From Oscillospiraceae bacterium (lineage in GTDB: Bacteria > Bacillota > Clostridia > Oscillospirales > Oscillospiraceae), in the NCBI GenBank assembly GCA_016286665.1, contig JAEETX010000016.1, positions 1-41,915 on the forward strand: 41,915 bases of DNA, read 5' to 3'. The first letter of the stretch is position 1. Every line of letters starts with the position of its first letter. Below are positions 29,075 through 37,973 of this stretch, in pieces. Under the pieces are notes generated by a model. The model was not told where the DNA came from. It saw only the letters and a program-made list of their open reading frames with translations, and ran no database searches. The translations under genes were made by a program, and so were the position numbers.

Positions 29075-29637
29075 TCACCAGCATCCTGCTCACCGGCGTG
29101 GGCGGCCAGGGCACCATCCTGACCACCAAGATCCTCTCCGCCGGTCTGGCGAAGATGGGCTACGACGTGAAAATGAGCGAGATCCACGGCATGAGCCAGC
29201 GGGGCGGTACCGTGAACACGCAGCTGAAATTCGGCGACAGGGTCTACGCCCCCAACATCGGCGAGGGCGAGGCGGACCTGATCGTCGCCTTTGAGAAGAC
29301 GGAGGCCCTCCGTGCCCTGCCCTATCTGAAAAAGGGCGGCGGCATCCTCATGGACCGGAAGGAGATCATGCCCCTCAGCGTCCTCACCGGCGCGGCAGAA
29401 TATCCCCACGACGCCGACAAGGAGCTGGAAAAGCTGGCGGGGGCCAAGGTGATCCCCGCCGGGGAGATCGCCGAGAGCCTGGGCAGCCCCAAGAGCCAGA
29501 ACATCTGCCTGCTGGGAGCCCTGGTCAAGGCGCTCAGCCTGCCGGAATTCGACTGGGAGGGGCTCATTTCCGAAATGGTGCCCCCCAAGACCGTGGCCAT
29601 GAACCTGGCCGCTTTCCGCAAGGGCATGGAAGCCTGA
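29071..29637 (+). CDS. iorB: Indolepyruvate:ferredoxin oxidoreductase beta subunit
   Basis: The 188-residue beta subunit belongs to the pyruvate:ferredoxin oxidoreductase gamma-domain family: ILLTGVGGQGTILTTKILSA binds CoA/nucleotide, followed by SEIHGMSQRGGTVNTQLKFG, the usual IorB signature. It is translated from an ATGA overlap with iorA, giving equal amounts of both subunits. The 58-base gap to the next gene is A-rich and shows no terminator, so transcription should continue into the ABC genes. Confidence 0.93.
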   Translation: MITSILLTGVGGQGTILTTKILSAGLAKMGYDVKMSEIHGMSQRGGTVNTQLKFGDRVYAPNIGEGEADLIVAFEKTEALRALPYLKKGGGILMDRKEIMPLSVLTGAAEYPHDADKELEKLAGAKVIPAGEIAESLGSPKSQNICLLGALVKALSLPEFDWEGLISEMVPPKTVAMNLAAFRKGMEA

Positions 29638-29695
29638 GCGGCCCAACCAAGTAAAAGAAAAAATAAAAATAAAAAAAGAAAGGGAGAAAAGAGGC

Positions 29696-31873
29696 TTGAA
29701 ACTGATCCTGAGATACGTAAAGCCCTTTATCCCCCTGGTAGCGCTCGCCCTGATCCTGTTGTTCGCGCAGACGATCCTGGAGCTCAATCTGCCGAACTAC
29801 ATGAGCAGCATCGTGAACGTGGGCATCGTCCAAAGCGGCATTTCCAACGCCGCTCCCGAGACGATGGACGCGGACATGATGGACCTGACCCTCCGTTTCG
29901 CGGACGAAGCGGACGCAGCGACGGTAAAGAGCGCGTACACCTGGGCGGATGCGGGCAAGGCGGGAAGCAAAGCGCTGAAGGCTTACCCTGCCCTTGCCGA
30001 TCAGGGCGCTTACGTCAGAAACGAAATGAGCAAAGAGGCGCTGGCGGCCGTCAACGAAGCTGTCAGTAAGGCGTATTACGTCCTCAACATGAGCCTTGGC
30101 AGCATCGACTTCGGCAAGATGTCCGTGGACGAGGTGCTGGCGCAGGCGGCCGCGGCAGGCGAGGATAAGATCGCCTTCGCGCGTTCCATGGCAGAGGAAG
30201 CGAACCCCAGCTTCATGAGCAGCGTGGCCATCACCCTCACCAAGGGCATCCACGCCTCCATGGGCGGGAACGTGCCGAAATCCCAGCAGGGCTACATCCT
30301 GAAGATCGGCGGCATCATGCTGCTGTTCAGCCTGATGAGCGGCCTCTGCACCGTGGGCAACGGCTTCTGCGGCGCCCGGGTCAGCGCGGGCATCGGCAAG
30401 AAGCTGCGGCACGACATCTACAGCAAGGTCACCAGCTTTTCCAGCGAGGACGTGGACGCCTTCAGCACCGCCACCCTCATCACCCGCAGCACCAACGACG
30501 TGCAGCAGGTGCAGATGGTGGCCATGATGGGCATCCGCATGGTGTTCATGGCGCCGCTCTACGCCGTGGGCGGCATCGTCATGGCCCTGCGGAAAAGCGC
30601 CAACATGAGCTGGATCGTGGCCATCGCCGTGGTGCTGCTCCTGGCGCTGCAGGTGGTCATGTTCAAGCTGGTGGTGCCGAAATTCAAGATCATGCAGAAA
30701 CTCACGGACCGCCTGAACCTGGTGGCGAGAGAGAGCCTCACCGGCATGCTGGTCATCCGGGCCTTCGGCAATGAAAAGCTGGAGGAGGAGCGTTTCGACA
30801 TCGCCAACAAGGACATTACGGAAACCGGCCTGTACGTGCAGCGCACCATGGCGACCCTGAACCCCATCGAGAACTTCATGCTCTCCGCCGTGACCCTGCT
30901 CATCATCTGGGTGGGCGGTCACCTGGTCGCCAAGTTCTACATGCCCGTGGGCGATATGATGGCCTACATGCAGTATGTCATGCAGATCATCATGGCCTTC
31001 CTGATGATCGCCCAGATGTTCATCATGCTGCCCCGCGCCCTGGTGGCGGCCGGCCGTGTGGAGGAGGTCCTCCAGCGCGAGCCCACCATCCGCAACCGGG
31101 AAAAGCTGCAGAAGCTGCCCGGCCGGGCCAAGGGCCACATCGAATTCGACCACGTCTCCTTCAAATACGGGGACGCGGAATCCAACGTCCTGGAGGATAT
31201 CAACATCGATATCCAGCCGGGCCAGACGGTGGCCTTCATCGGCTCCACTGGCTCCGGCAAGAGCACGCTGATCAACCTGGTGCCCCGCTTCTACGACGTG
31301 ACCGAGGGCTGCATCCGGCTGGACGGCGTGGATATCCGGGACCTGGATTTCCACGAGCTGCGCAACAACATCGGCTATGTGCCCCAGAAGGGCGTGCTCT
31401 TCTCCGGCGACGTGGCCACCAACATGTCCCTGGGCAAGGAGGCCGGCACGGACGAGGAAATGTACCGCGCCATCCGGACGGCCCAGGCGGGCGACTTCAT
31501 CAACGAGGAAAACAACGGCCTCTCCATCGCCATCGCCCAGGGCGGCGAGAACGTGTCCGGCGGCCAGAAGCAGCGTCTCAGCATCGCCAGGGCCCTCATC
31601 AAGAATCCGCCCATCTTCATCTTTGACGACAGCTTCTCCGCGCTGGACTTCCGCACCGACGCGGCCCTCCGCAAGGCCCTCTACGCCACCACGGAGAACG
31701 CCACGGTGCTGGTGGTGGCCCAGCGGGTCAGCACCATCATGAACGCCGACCAGATCATCGTGCTGGAGGAAGGCAAGATCGTGGGCCACGGCACCCACCG
31801 CGAGCTCCTGGAGAGCTGCGAAGCCTACCGCGAGATCGCCGAGAGCCAGCTTTCAAAGGAGGAATTGGCATGA
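29696..31873 (+). CDS. ABC exporter subunit with degenerate Walker B (heterodimer half 1)
   Basis: A 725-residue half-transporter: six-helix exporter domain and one ATPase. Between the first two helices there is a long outer insertion (residues ~50-195), seen in a clostridial sub-family that begins NVGIVQSGISNA. The ATPase has Walker A GSTGSGKS (516-523), signature NVSGGQKQR and Walker B FIFDDS with D645 where the catalytic Glu is expected, so its own site should be weak. The start is TTG at 29696 after AGGGAG. It overlaps the next gene by ATGA, and the two should form a TM287/288-like heterodimer for drug or lipid export. Confidence 0.93.
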   Translation: MKLILRYVKPFIPLVALALILLFAQTILELNLPNYMSSIVNVGIVQSGISNAAPETMDADMMDLTLRFADEADAATVKSAYTWADAGKAGSKALKAYPALADQGAYVRNEMSKEALAAVNEAVSKAYYVLNMSLGSIDFGKMSVDEVLAQAAAAGEDKIAFARSMAEEANPSFMSSVAITLTKGIHASMGGNVPKSQQGYILKIGGIMLLFSLMSGLCTVGNGFCGARVSAGIGKKLRHDIYSKVTSFSSEDVDAFSTATLITRSTNDVQQVQMVAMMGIRMVFMAPLYAVGGIVMALRKSANMSWIVAIAVVLLLALQVVMFKLVVPKFKIMQKLTDRLNLVARESLTGMLVIRAFGNEKLEEERFDIANKDITETGLYVQRTMATLNPIENFMLSAVTLLIIWVGGHLVAKFYMPVGDMMAYMQYVMQIIMAFLMIAQMFIMLPRALVAAGRVEEVLQREPTIRNREKLQKLPGRAKGHIEFDHVSFKYGDAESNVLEDINIDIQPGQTVAFIGSTGSGKSTLINLVPRFYDVTEGCIRLDGVDIRDLDFHELRNNIGYVPQKGVLFSGDVATNMSLGKEAGTDEEMYRAIRTAQAGDFINEENNGLSIAIAQGGENVSGGQKQRLSIARALIKNPPIFIFDDSFSALDFRTDAALRKALYATTENATVLVVAQRVSTIMNADQIIVLEEGKIVGHGTHRELLESCEAYREIAESQLSKEELA

Positions 31874-34113
31874 GCGAAGAAAAGAAAAACGCCTTCCCGG
31901 CCGATTCCCAGCAGCCGCCGAAGGGCTTCGACCCCTCCAAGATGCCCAAGGATTTCGATCCCTCCAAGATGCCGAAAGACTTCGATCCTTCCAAGATGCC
32001 CAAGGACTTCGATCCCTCCAAGATGCCGGGCAAGCCCGGCGGGAAGGGGAAGAAGGGTCCCGGCGGCTGGGAGCCGCCCGAGGACTTCGACCCCGAAAAG
32101 ATGAAGGAAATGATCGAGAAGGGCGAATTCCCCGAGGGCATGCCCAAGCCCAAGGGCATCATGAAGCTCCTGATGCCCAAGTTCCCCGACCCCAACGAGG
32201 TGGATAAGGCCGACCTGAACGCCTATCCCCCCGGCTATCGCCCCCTGGTCCGCCCGGATACCAGCAAGATGAAGAACCAGCGGCGGGGCCCCGGCGGCGG
32301 AGGCCCTCCGGGCCGCGGCGGCATGCGGGGAGAGAAGGCGAAGGACTTCAAGGGCAGCATGAAGCAGCTCATGAAGTACATGATGGTTTACAAGTGGCTG
32401 ATCCTGCTGGTCTCCATCTGCTCCGTCTGCTCCACCCTGCTGAGCACCATCAACCCCAAGATCCTCGCCCGTATCACCAACGAGATCGTGCGGGGCGTCG
32501 CGGCGGTCACCGCCGGCGGCACCAACGGCGTGGACTTCCACTATGTGGGCCAGGTCATCCTGATCCTGCTGGGGCTCTATGTGCTGAGCATGCTCTTCTC
32601 CTATGCCCAGGGCTTCACCCTGGCCTATGTCTCCAACAAGGTCTCCTATAACCTGCGCAACGCCATCATCGTCAAGATCAACAAGCTGCCCATCAACTTC
32701 TTCCACAAGTATTCCAACGGCGAAGTGATGAGCCGCATCACCAACGACGTGGACACCGTGTCCCACTCCCTCAACGCCTGCATCACCCAGGTCATTTCCG
32801 CGTTGGTGACCCTGGTGGGCGTGCTGTGGATGATGCTCTCCATCAGCTGGAAGCTCACCCTCATCGCCCTGTGCATGCTCCCCGCCAGCGGCATCTTCAC
32901 CGCCGTCATGGTGGGCATTTCCCAGAAGCACTTCCGCAACCGCCAGAAGCTGCTGGGCACCGTCAACGGCTATGTCGAGGAGATGTACGCCGGCCAGACC
33001 CTGCTGAAGGCCTTCTGCGCCGAGGACCGGGCGGTCAACGAGTTCGACTTTGAAAACGACCGCCTCTACTACGCCACCTGGAAGGCGGAGTTCCTGACGG
33101 GTATGATGATGCCCATCATGAACTTCATCGGCAACCTGGGCTACGTGGCCGTCTGCGTGCTGGGCGCCAGCATGTGCGCCCGCGGCACCCTGGACATTGG
33201 CTCCATCCAGGCCTTCATCACCTATGTCAAGAGCTTCAACCAGCCCATCACCCAGGTCGCCAACATTTCCAGCCAGCTCCAGTCCACCGCCGCCGCCGCG
33301 GAACGCGTGTTCCAGTTCCTGGGCGAGGCGGAGGAGCAGGACCCCAAGGCTCACCTGAAGGTGGCCGATATGGACATCAAGGGCGACGTGAAGTTCGAGC
33401 ACGTCCGCTTCGGCTACGAGGAGGACGAACCCGTCATCCACGACTTCTCCGCCGACGTCAAGGCCGGCCAGAAGATCGCCATCGTCGGACCCACCGGCGC
33501 GGGCAAGACCACCATGGTGAAGCTGCTCATGCGCTTCCACGACCTCCAGGGCGGCGCCATCTATCTGGACGGCCACGATACCAGGGAGTTCACCCGGCAG
33601 GACCTCCGCACGGAGATCGGCATGGTGCTCCAGGATACCTGGCTCTTCAACGGCACCGTCATGGAGAACATCCGCTACGGCAAGCTGGACGCCACGGACG
33701 AACAGGTGGTGGAGGCGGCCAAGGCAGCCCAGGTGGACTTCTTCATCCGCACCCAGGCCGACGGCTACGATATGGTCCTCAACGAGGAGACCAGCAACAT
33801 TTCCGCCGGGCAGAAGCAGCTGCTGACCATCGCCCGGGCCATCCTGGCCGACAACCGCATCCTGGTCCTGGACGAGGCCACCTCCTCCGTGGACACCCGC
33901 ACCGAAATCCTGATCCAGCGGGCTATGGACAACCTCATGAAGGGACGCACCAGCTTCATCATCGCCCACCGGCTGAGCACCATCCGCAACGCGGACCTGA
34001 TCCTCTGCATGAAGGACGGCGATATCGTGGAGCAGGGCAACCACGAGCAGCTCATGGCTATGAACGGCTTCTACGCACAGCTCTACAACAGCCAGTTCGA
34101 GCAGGTCTCCTGA
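31870..34113 (+). CDS. ABC exporter subunit with canonical Walker B (heterodimer half 2)
   Basis: A 747-residue half-transporter. The first ~155 residues are a cytoplasmic Pro/Lys/Gly-rich extension, including four FDPSKMPKD repeats, ahead of the family start EKAKDFKGSMKQLMKYM. A six-helix domain follows, then an ATPase with Walker A GPTGAGKTT, signature NISAGQKQ (degenerate, near 643) and canonical Walker B ILVLDEATSS with E669. A canonical Glu with a poor signature is the mirror image of the partner, so one ATP site is complete and one is degenerate. It is the last gene of the MarR operon, closed by a strong terminator. Confidence 0.94.
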   Translation: MSEEKKNAFPADSQQPPKGFDPSKMPKDFDPSKMPKDFDPSKMPKDFDPSKMPGKPGGKGKKGPGGWEPPEDFDPEKMKEMIEKGEFPEGMPKPKGIMKLLMPKFPDPNEVDKADLNAYPPGYRPLVRPDTSKMKNQRRGPGGGGPPGRGGMRGEKAKDFKGSMKQLMKYMMVYKWLILLVSICSVCSTLLSTINPKILARITNEIVRGVAAVTAGGTNGVDFHYVGQVILILLGLYVLSMLFSYAQGFTLAYVSNKVSYNLRNAIIVKINKLPINFFHKYSNGEVMSRITNDVDTVSHSLNACITQVISALVTLVGVLWMMLSISWKLTLIALCMLPASGIFTAVMVGISQKHFRNRQKLLGTVNGYVEEMYAGQTLLKAFCAEDRAVNEFDFENDRLYYATWKAEFLTGMMMPIMNFIGNLGYVAVCVLGASMCARGTLDIGSIQAFITYVKSFNQPITQVANISSQLQSTAAAAERVFQFLGEAEEQDPKAHLKVADMDIKGDVKFEHVRFGYEEDEPVIHDFSADVKAGQKIAIVGPTGAGKTTMVKLLMRFHDLQGGAIYLDGHDTREFTRQDLRTEIGMVLQDTWLFNGTVMENIRYGKLDATDEQVVEAAKAAQVDFFIRTQADGYDMVLNEETSNISAGQKQLLTIARAILADNRILVLDEATSSVDTRTEILIQRAMDNLMKGRTSFIIAHRLSTIRNADLILCMKDGDIVEQGNHEQLMAMNGFYAQLYNSQFEQVS
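31927..32034 (+). repeat. Four 27-bp coding repeats (FDPSKMPKD)
   Basis: Four in-frame units encode FDPSKMPKD, the last ending in KMPGK. Codons vary between copies at third positions, so it is not a very recent expansion. It lies in the N-terminal extension of the second ABC half-transporter. Confidence 0.93.
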
Positions 34114-34138
34114 GAAAAAACAGGCAACCAAACAACTA

Positions 34139-34176
34139 GCCGGGCGGCGCAGGAGCGCCGCCCGGCATTGTTTTTT
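34139..34176. terminator. Strong terminator between the ABC operon and the convergent thioesterase
   Basis: A 12-bp stem GCCGGGCGGCGC with its complement, loop AGGA, then ATTG and six Ts (34171-34176). It closes the rightward operon; the leftward thioesterase stop at 34175 lies inside it, and the reverse strand has weaker Ts. Confidence 0.92.
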
Positions 34177-34591
34177 ATTCTTCCACGGCCTTTTTCAGCG
34201 CCGCGTAGATCTCCGGCAGGCCCGCCTCCAGATCGTAGGAGCGGTTGTCCGGCCCGGTCCAGATGTGGAAGGAGCGCGCCGTCCCGGCCAGCGTGCCGTC
34301 CGCCCTGCGCAGCTCATAGGTGAGGGCCAGCTTCTTGGGGGCCAGCAGCTCCGGCGTGACGGTGACCGTCACCGTCTCCGGGAAGCCCAGAGCCCCTTTA
34401 TACTGCATGTGCAGGTCCACCATGGCGGGGTTCACATGCTCGGCCTGACTGCGCTCAAAGGAGAAGCCGGCTCTTTCCAGCCAGTCGATCCGCGCCGCCT
34501 CATACCAGATGGGCCACACCGCATGGTGCACCACCCCCATGGCGTCGCAGTCGGGATAGCGGGTCTCCACCGCATAGCTCGTGATCAGCAT
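34175..34591 (-). CDS. Acyl-CoA thioesterase, YbgC/FadM-like hotdog protein
   Basis: The 138-residue protein is a single hotdog fold of the 4-hydroxybenzoyl-CoA thioesterase class: TRYPDCDAMGVVHHAVWPIW, with the catalytic Asp in DCDAMG, and the central helix YEAARIDWLERAG. It should hydrolyse an acyl-CoA in the cytoplasm. It overlaps the FAD protein upstream by seven bases, and the two with the URO-D-family gene form a leftward unit. Family members accept short-chain or aryl-CoA; the exact substrate is not visible. Confidence 0.88.
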   Translation of the reverse strand: MLITSYAVETRYPDCDAMGVVHHAVWPIWYEAARIDWLERAGFSFERSQAEHVNPAMVDLHMQYKGALGFPETVTVTVTPELLAPKKLALTYELRRADGTLAGTARSFHIWTGPDNRSYDLEAGLPEIYAALKKAVEE

Positions 34592-35979
34592 TCCGCCAGC
34601 TTCCTCCCCATGAGCACCCCCATGCTGGAGGCCATCATGAGCCCCCGGGTCCAGCCGCTGGAATCCCCCAGGCAGTGGAGACGCTTCACATTGGTATTCA
34701 GCTCCTCGTCCATCTTCACCCGGTTGGAGTAGAACTTCAGCTCCGGCGCGTAGAGCAGGGTCTCGTTGGCGGCGAAGCCGGGCACAACCTGGTCCATGGC
34801 CTGGATGAAGCCGATGATGTTTGCCATGGCCCGGTAGGGCATGGCGGCGGTGATATCCCCCGCCACCGCGTCGGGGATGGTGGGGCGGACGTTGGAGCGC
34901 ACCAGCTCCTTTTCCCAGGTACGCTTCCCGTCCAGGATGTCGCCGTAGCGCTGCACCAGCAGCCGCCCGTCGGCCAGCATGTTGGTCAGCTCTCCCACCT
35001 TGCGGGCATATTCGATGGGCTGGTTGAAGGGGACGCTGAAATTATGGGAGCAGAGAATGGCCACGTTGGTGTTCTCGGATTTCCGGGTCTTGTAGCTGTG
35101 GCCGTTGACCACCGCCAGGCCCCCGTCGTAGTTCTCCTGGCTGACGAAGCCGCCGGGATTCTGGCAGAAGGTGCGGACCTTGTTCTTATAGGGCTTGGGG
35201 TAGCCGATGAGCTTCCCTTCGTAGAGGACCCGGTTGATGGTCTCCATAATCTCATTGCGGCATTCCACCCGGACGCCGATATCCACGGTGCCGGGGCTGT
35301 GGGCGATGCCGTGCTTCTCGCAGAGCTCCTCCAGCCACTCCGCCCCCCGGCGTCCCGTGGCGACCACCACCTCATCGGCATAGACCGTCTCCTCCCGGCC
35401 GTTCAAAACGATCTCGGCCCCCAGGCAGACGTCGTTCTCAATGATGAGGTTGCGGCACTCCGTCTCCAGCAGCAGCTCCACGTCCCGGTCCCGCAGCCAG
35501 TTCTCAATGTCCAGATAGAGCTGCTGGGCCTTTTCCGTGCCCAGGTGGCGGATGGGGCAGAGTACCAGCTTCAGCCCCGCCGAGATGGCCCGGCGGCGGA
35601 TGTTCTTCACTTCCTCCGTCTCCTCGGCCCCCTCCACATGGGTGTCGGCCCCGAAATCCAGATAGATGGTGTCGGTATAGTCGATCAGGTCCTGGGCCTT
35701 CGCTTCGCCGATCAGGGAGGGCAGCTCGCCCCCCACCTCATAGCTGAGGCTCAGCTTCCCGTCGGAAAAAGCACCGGCCCCGGAAAAGCCGGTGGTGATG
35801 TTGCAGCTGGGCTTGCAGTTCACGCACTTCTGGGTCTGCTCCTTGGGGCAGCGGCGGTTTTCCACCGCCTTGCCCTTTTCCACGACGGTGATCTTCCGGC
35901 GGCTGCCCAGGCGGCGCAGCTCGATGGCGGTGAAGATGCCGGCGGGACCCGCTCCGATGATGAGGATATCTGTTTTCAT
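34585..35979 (-). CDS. FAD-dependent oxidoreductase with a four-cysteine motif
   Basis: A 464-residue flavoprotein. The N-terminal dinucleotide fold has ILIIGAGPAGIFTAIEL, and a second FAD-contact segment is VVVATGRRGAEWLEEL. After the fold comes C44-x7-C52-x2-C55-x3-C59 followed by TGFSGAGAFSDGKLSLSYE, a layout of the COG2509 family of uncharacterised dehydrogenases. The four cysteines could hold an iron-sulfur cluster or zinc; this is inference. The C-terminus (CLGDSSGWTRGLMMASSMG) closes the FAD site. The gene has only a 19-base gap to the URO-D-family gene upstream. Confidence 0.88.
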   Translation of the reverse strand: MKTDILIIGAGPAGIFTAIELRRLGSRRKITVVEKGKAVENRRCPKEQTQKCVNCKPSCNITTGFSGAGAFSDGKLSLSYEVGGELPSLIGEAKAQDLIDYTDTIYLDFGADTHVEGAEETEEVKNIRRRAISAGLKLVLCPIRHLGTEKAQQLYLDIENWLRDRDVELLLETECRNLIIENDVCLGAEIVLNGREETVYADEVVVATGRRGAEWLEELCEKHGIAHSPGTVDIGVRVECRNEIMETINRVLYEGKLIGYPKPYKNKVRTFCQNPGGFVSQENYDGGLAVVNGHSYKTRKSENTNVAILCSHNFSVPFNQPIEYARKVGELTNMLADGRLLVQRYGDILDGKRTWEKELVRSNVRPTIPDAVAGDITAAMPYRAMANIIGFIQAMDQVVPGFAANETLLYAPELKFYSNRVKMDEELNTNVKRLHCLGDSSGWTRGLMMASSMGVLMGRKLAEC

Positions 35980-35998
35980 AGTACTCCTTTGATGAATG

Positions 35999-36988
35999 TC
36001 AGCCTATGGGATGCTCCCGGGCGAATTCCCGCCCGTATTTTTCCAGCTCGTCCCGGTAGACGGCGTTGTTGTGCGCCAGGAAGCAGACGCCGTTGGGGAT
36101 GGAGGGATAGAATCGGCCCGCGGGACAATAGGTGTCGATGGCCCGGCGCACCTCGGCGCGGATGGCGTCGTCCGTGATGTTCTCCACGTCGATCTTCGGC
36201 CCGTCAATGCCGCCCACCATGGCCATTTTCCCCTCCGTGATGCGCTGGATCTCCACAATGTCGTTCTGGGGGATGACCCCCTGCCAGATATCGATGCCGA
36301 TCTCCACCATGTCCTGCACGATGGGCTGGCAGATGCAGTCGGCATGGTGCATATAGATCATGCCCGCCTCATGGATGGCGTCGGAAATCTCCTGCTGCAG
36401 GGGCTTGATGATCTCCCGCCACACGTCCGGCGGCAGGAATACATTCTGCTTGCTGCCCCAGTCGTCATGATAGAAGATGATATCCGGATGGACCTGCTTC
36501 CCCATTTCCCGGATGTAGCCGATCTTGTGGTCCGCGATGGCCCGGAGCATCCCCGCCATCTCCTCCGGGTATTCCAGATAGGCGCACAGGGCGTTCACCA
36601 TGCCCATGAGATGATGGGAGCGCTCGAACAGGCCGCCGCTGAACATGATGCCCACCAGCTTTTCCCGGCGGTCCGTCTCCTCCGCGACCTTTTTCGCCTG
36701 GCTCCAGTCCCAGCCCTCCCAGGGCGGGACCACCAGATCCTCCTTCCAGTGCTCGATATCCTTGATGACCGCGTTGTCGTCGGTGACGTGGGGGTGCGCG
36801 CCGGGGGAGCCTGGCTTGAAAATATAGGTAGTGCCCCACAGGTCCTTGTGCTCCAGCCCGTCCTGGGGGGTGCGGGACGCCGTCAGGATGGGGTCCGGCA
36901 GCAGCTGGATGGCGTCCATCAGGTCGCCGTAATAGTCCGGCTGCTGACGGTTGTAGATCGCCATGGCGTTTTCACGTGGTGTAAGCAT
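35999..36988 (-). CDS. Uroporphyrinogen decarboxylase (URO-D) superfamily protein
   Basis: A 329-residue TIM-barrel protein of the URO-D family. It keeps the family pattern YHDDWGSKQNVFLPPDVWRE and the segment MYMHHADCICQPIVQDMVEI-like (residues ~215-235, here IYMHHADCICQ), but the arginines of true HemE are not obvious. In anaerobes such proteins are often corrinoid- or glycine betaine-type methyltransferases rather than heme enzymes; the H-x2-C pattern and no heme genes nearby favour that reading, without proof. No corrinoid protein is in the window. GAGGGAG precedes the ATG, and a consensus-like promoter lies upstream. Confidence 0.82.
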   Translation of the reverse strand: MLTPRENAMAIYNRQQPDYYGDLMDAIQLLPDPILTASRTPQDGLEHKDLWGTTYIFKPGSPGAHPHVTDDNAVIKDIEHWKEDLVVPPWEGWDWSQAKKVAEETDRREKLVGIMFSGGLFERSHHLMGMVNALCAYLEYPEEMAGMLRAIADHKIGYIREMGKQVHPDIIFYHDDWGSKQNVFLPPDVWREIIKPLQQEISDAIHEAGMIYMHHADCICQPIVQDMVEIGIDIWQGVIPQNDIVEIQRITEGKMAMVGGIDGPKIDVENITDDAIRAEVRRAIDTYCPAGRFYPSIPNGVCFLAHNNAVYRDELEKYGREFAREHPIG

Positions 36989-37042
36989 CGTTTCTCCCTC
37001 TCGGCCCCCATCCGGGGACCGCTCCGTTTCTTGTTTCCTTCT

Positions 37043-37072
37043 ATTCTATCGTCACGGCCCGGTCGTTGTCAA
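37043..37072 (-). promoter_or_regulatory. Promoter of the URO-D/FAD/thioesterase operon
   Basis: On the reverse strand a perfect TTGACA (37067-37072), an 18-base spacer and TAGAAT (37043-37048), about 55 bases before the start at 36988. Confidence 0.78.
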
Positions 37073-37154
37073 CCGTCCCTTTCCCCTTTCGTTTTCCAAT
37101 TACTTGACAGGGGTGGTATAATCATTGCGACATATTGATTACGGGACTTCGCAT

Positions 37155-37973
37155 ATGTTTGGTACTATGATCGCGGATATCCGCGCCCTGTCGGAGGACG
37201 GGAAAAAGCGCTATCGCGGCTGCTACTGCGGCCTCTGCCGCGCCATCGGCCGCCGCTGCGGCCAGGTCTGCCGCTGCGGCCTCACCTACGATATGGCCTT
37301 TCTCACCCTTACCCTGAACGCCCTGTACGAGCCGGAGGAGCAGGAGGAGGCGCGGCCCTGCCCCATCCATCCCCTGCAGAAGCGGCGCAGCTGGACAAGC
37401 CCGGTCACGGACTACGCCGCGGACCTGAACGTGCTGCTGGCGAGGCTCAACGCCCTGGACGACTGGGAGGACGACCGCTCGCTCCTGAAGCTGGGAGAGG
37501 CGAAGCTGCTGGAGAAGGGGGCCGCCGGAGCGGCGGAGCGCAATCCCCGGCAGTGGGCCGTCATCCGGGCGTGCATGGAAGCGCTGCGGGAAGCGGAAGC
37601 GCGGCGGGACCCCTCCCCCGATCCGGGGGCCAACGCCATGGGGCGGCTGCTGGGAGAGCTTTTCGTCTGGCGGGTCGACCGCTGGGAGAGCACCCTGCGC
37701 GCCTTGGGGGAGAATCTGGGCCGCTTCATCTATCTGCTGGACGCGGTGACGGACCGGAAAAGGGACGAGCGCCGGGGCCTGTATAACCCCGTCTCCGCCA
37801 TGACGGCCCAGGGCGCGACGGAGGAGGCGCTGCGCGCCATCCTGCTGGCCCTCATAGCCGATGCGGCGGCCGCCTGGGAAAAGCTGCCCCTGCTGCGGGA
37901 CACGGAGATCCAGCGCAGCATTCTGTATTCCGGCATTTGGAAGCAAGTTCCCATCATGGAGGAAAAGATTTGA
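37155..37973 (+). CDS. DUF5685 family cysteine-rich protein
   Basis: The 272-residue protein has a tight cysteine cluster near the start (C23, C25, C28, C35, C39, C41, with another Cys at 69) in RGCYCGLCRAIGRRCGQVCR, the hallmark of DUF5685. This probably binds a metal or iron-sulfur centre. The rest is mostly helical and soluble. The ATG at 37155 is taken as start although the upstream sequence lacks a good Shine-Dalgarno; a TTG at 37125 in frame is the alternative. A TATAAT (37117-37122) lies upstream, but its -35 is unclear. The stop overlaps the mntP start, so a role tied to metal handling is suggested by position. Confidence 0.85.
   Translation: MFGTMIADIRALSEDGKKRYRGCYCGLCRAIGRRCGQVCRCGLTYDMAFLTLTLNALYEPEEQEEARPCPIHPLQKRRSWTSPVTDYAADLNVLLARLNALDDWEDDRSLLKLGEAKLLEKGAAGAAERNPRQWAVIRACMEALREAEARRDPSPDPGANAMGRLLGELFVWRVDRWESTLRALGENLGRFIYLLDAVTDRKRDERRGLYNPVSAMTAQGATEEALRAILLALIADAAAAWEKLPLLRDTEIQRSILYSGIWKQVPIMEEKI

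Noticed and set aside
31927..32034. Regular 27-bp repeats considered as a CRISPR array
   Set aside because: They are contiguous, in frame and have no spacers; they encode a protein repeat.
29564..34131. Two very long open frames antisense to the ABC exporter genes
   Set aside because: Both are shadows of well-defined transporter genes with intact motifs; no start signals or family resemblance.
37104..37122. TTGACA followed by TATAAT before the DUF5685 gene
   Set aside because: The spacer is only seven bases, so they cannot act as one sigma-A promoter; the TATAAT may pair with a weaker upstream box.
37114..37129. Possible sigma-54 site (GG and GC ten bases apart, TGG...TTGC)
   Set aside because: The remaining consensus bases do not match and no enhancer-binding activator gene is present.
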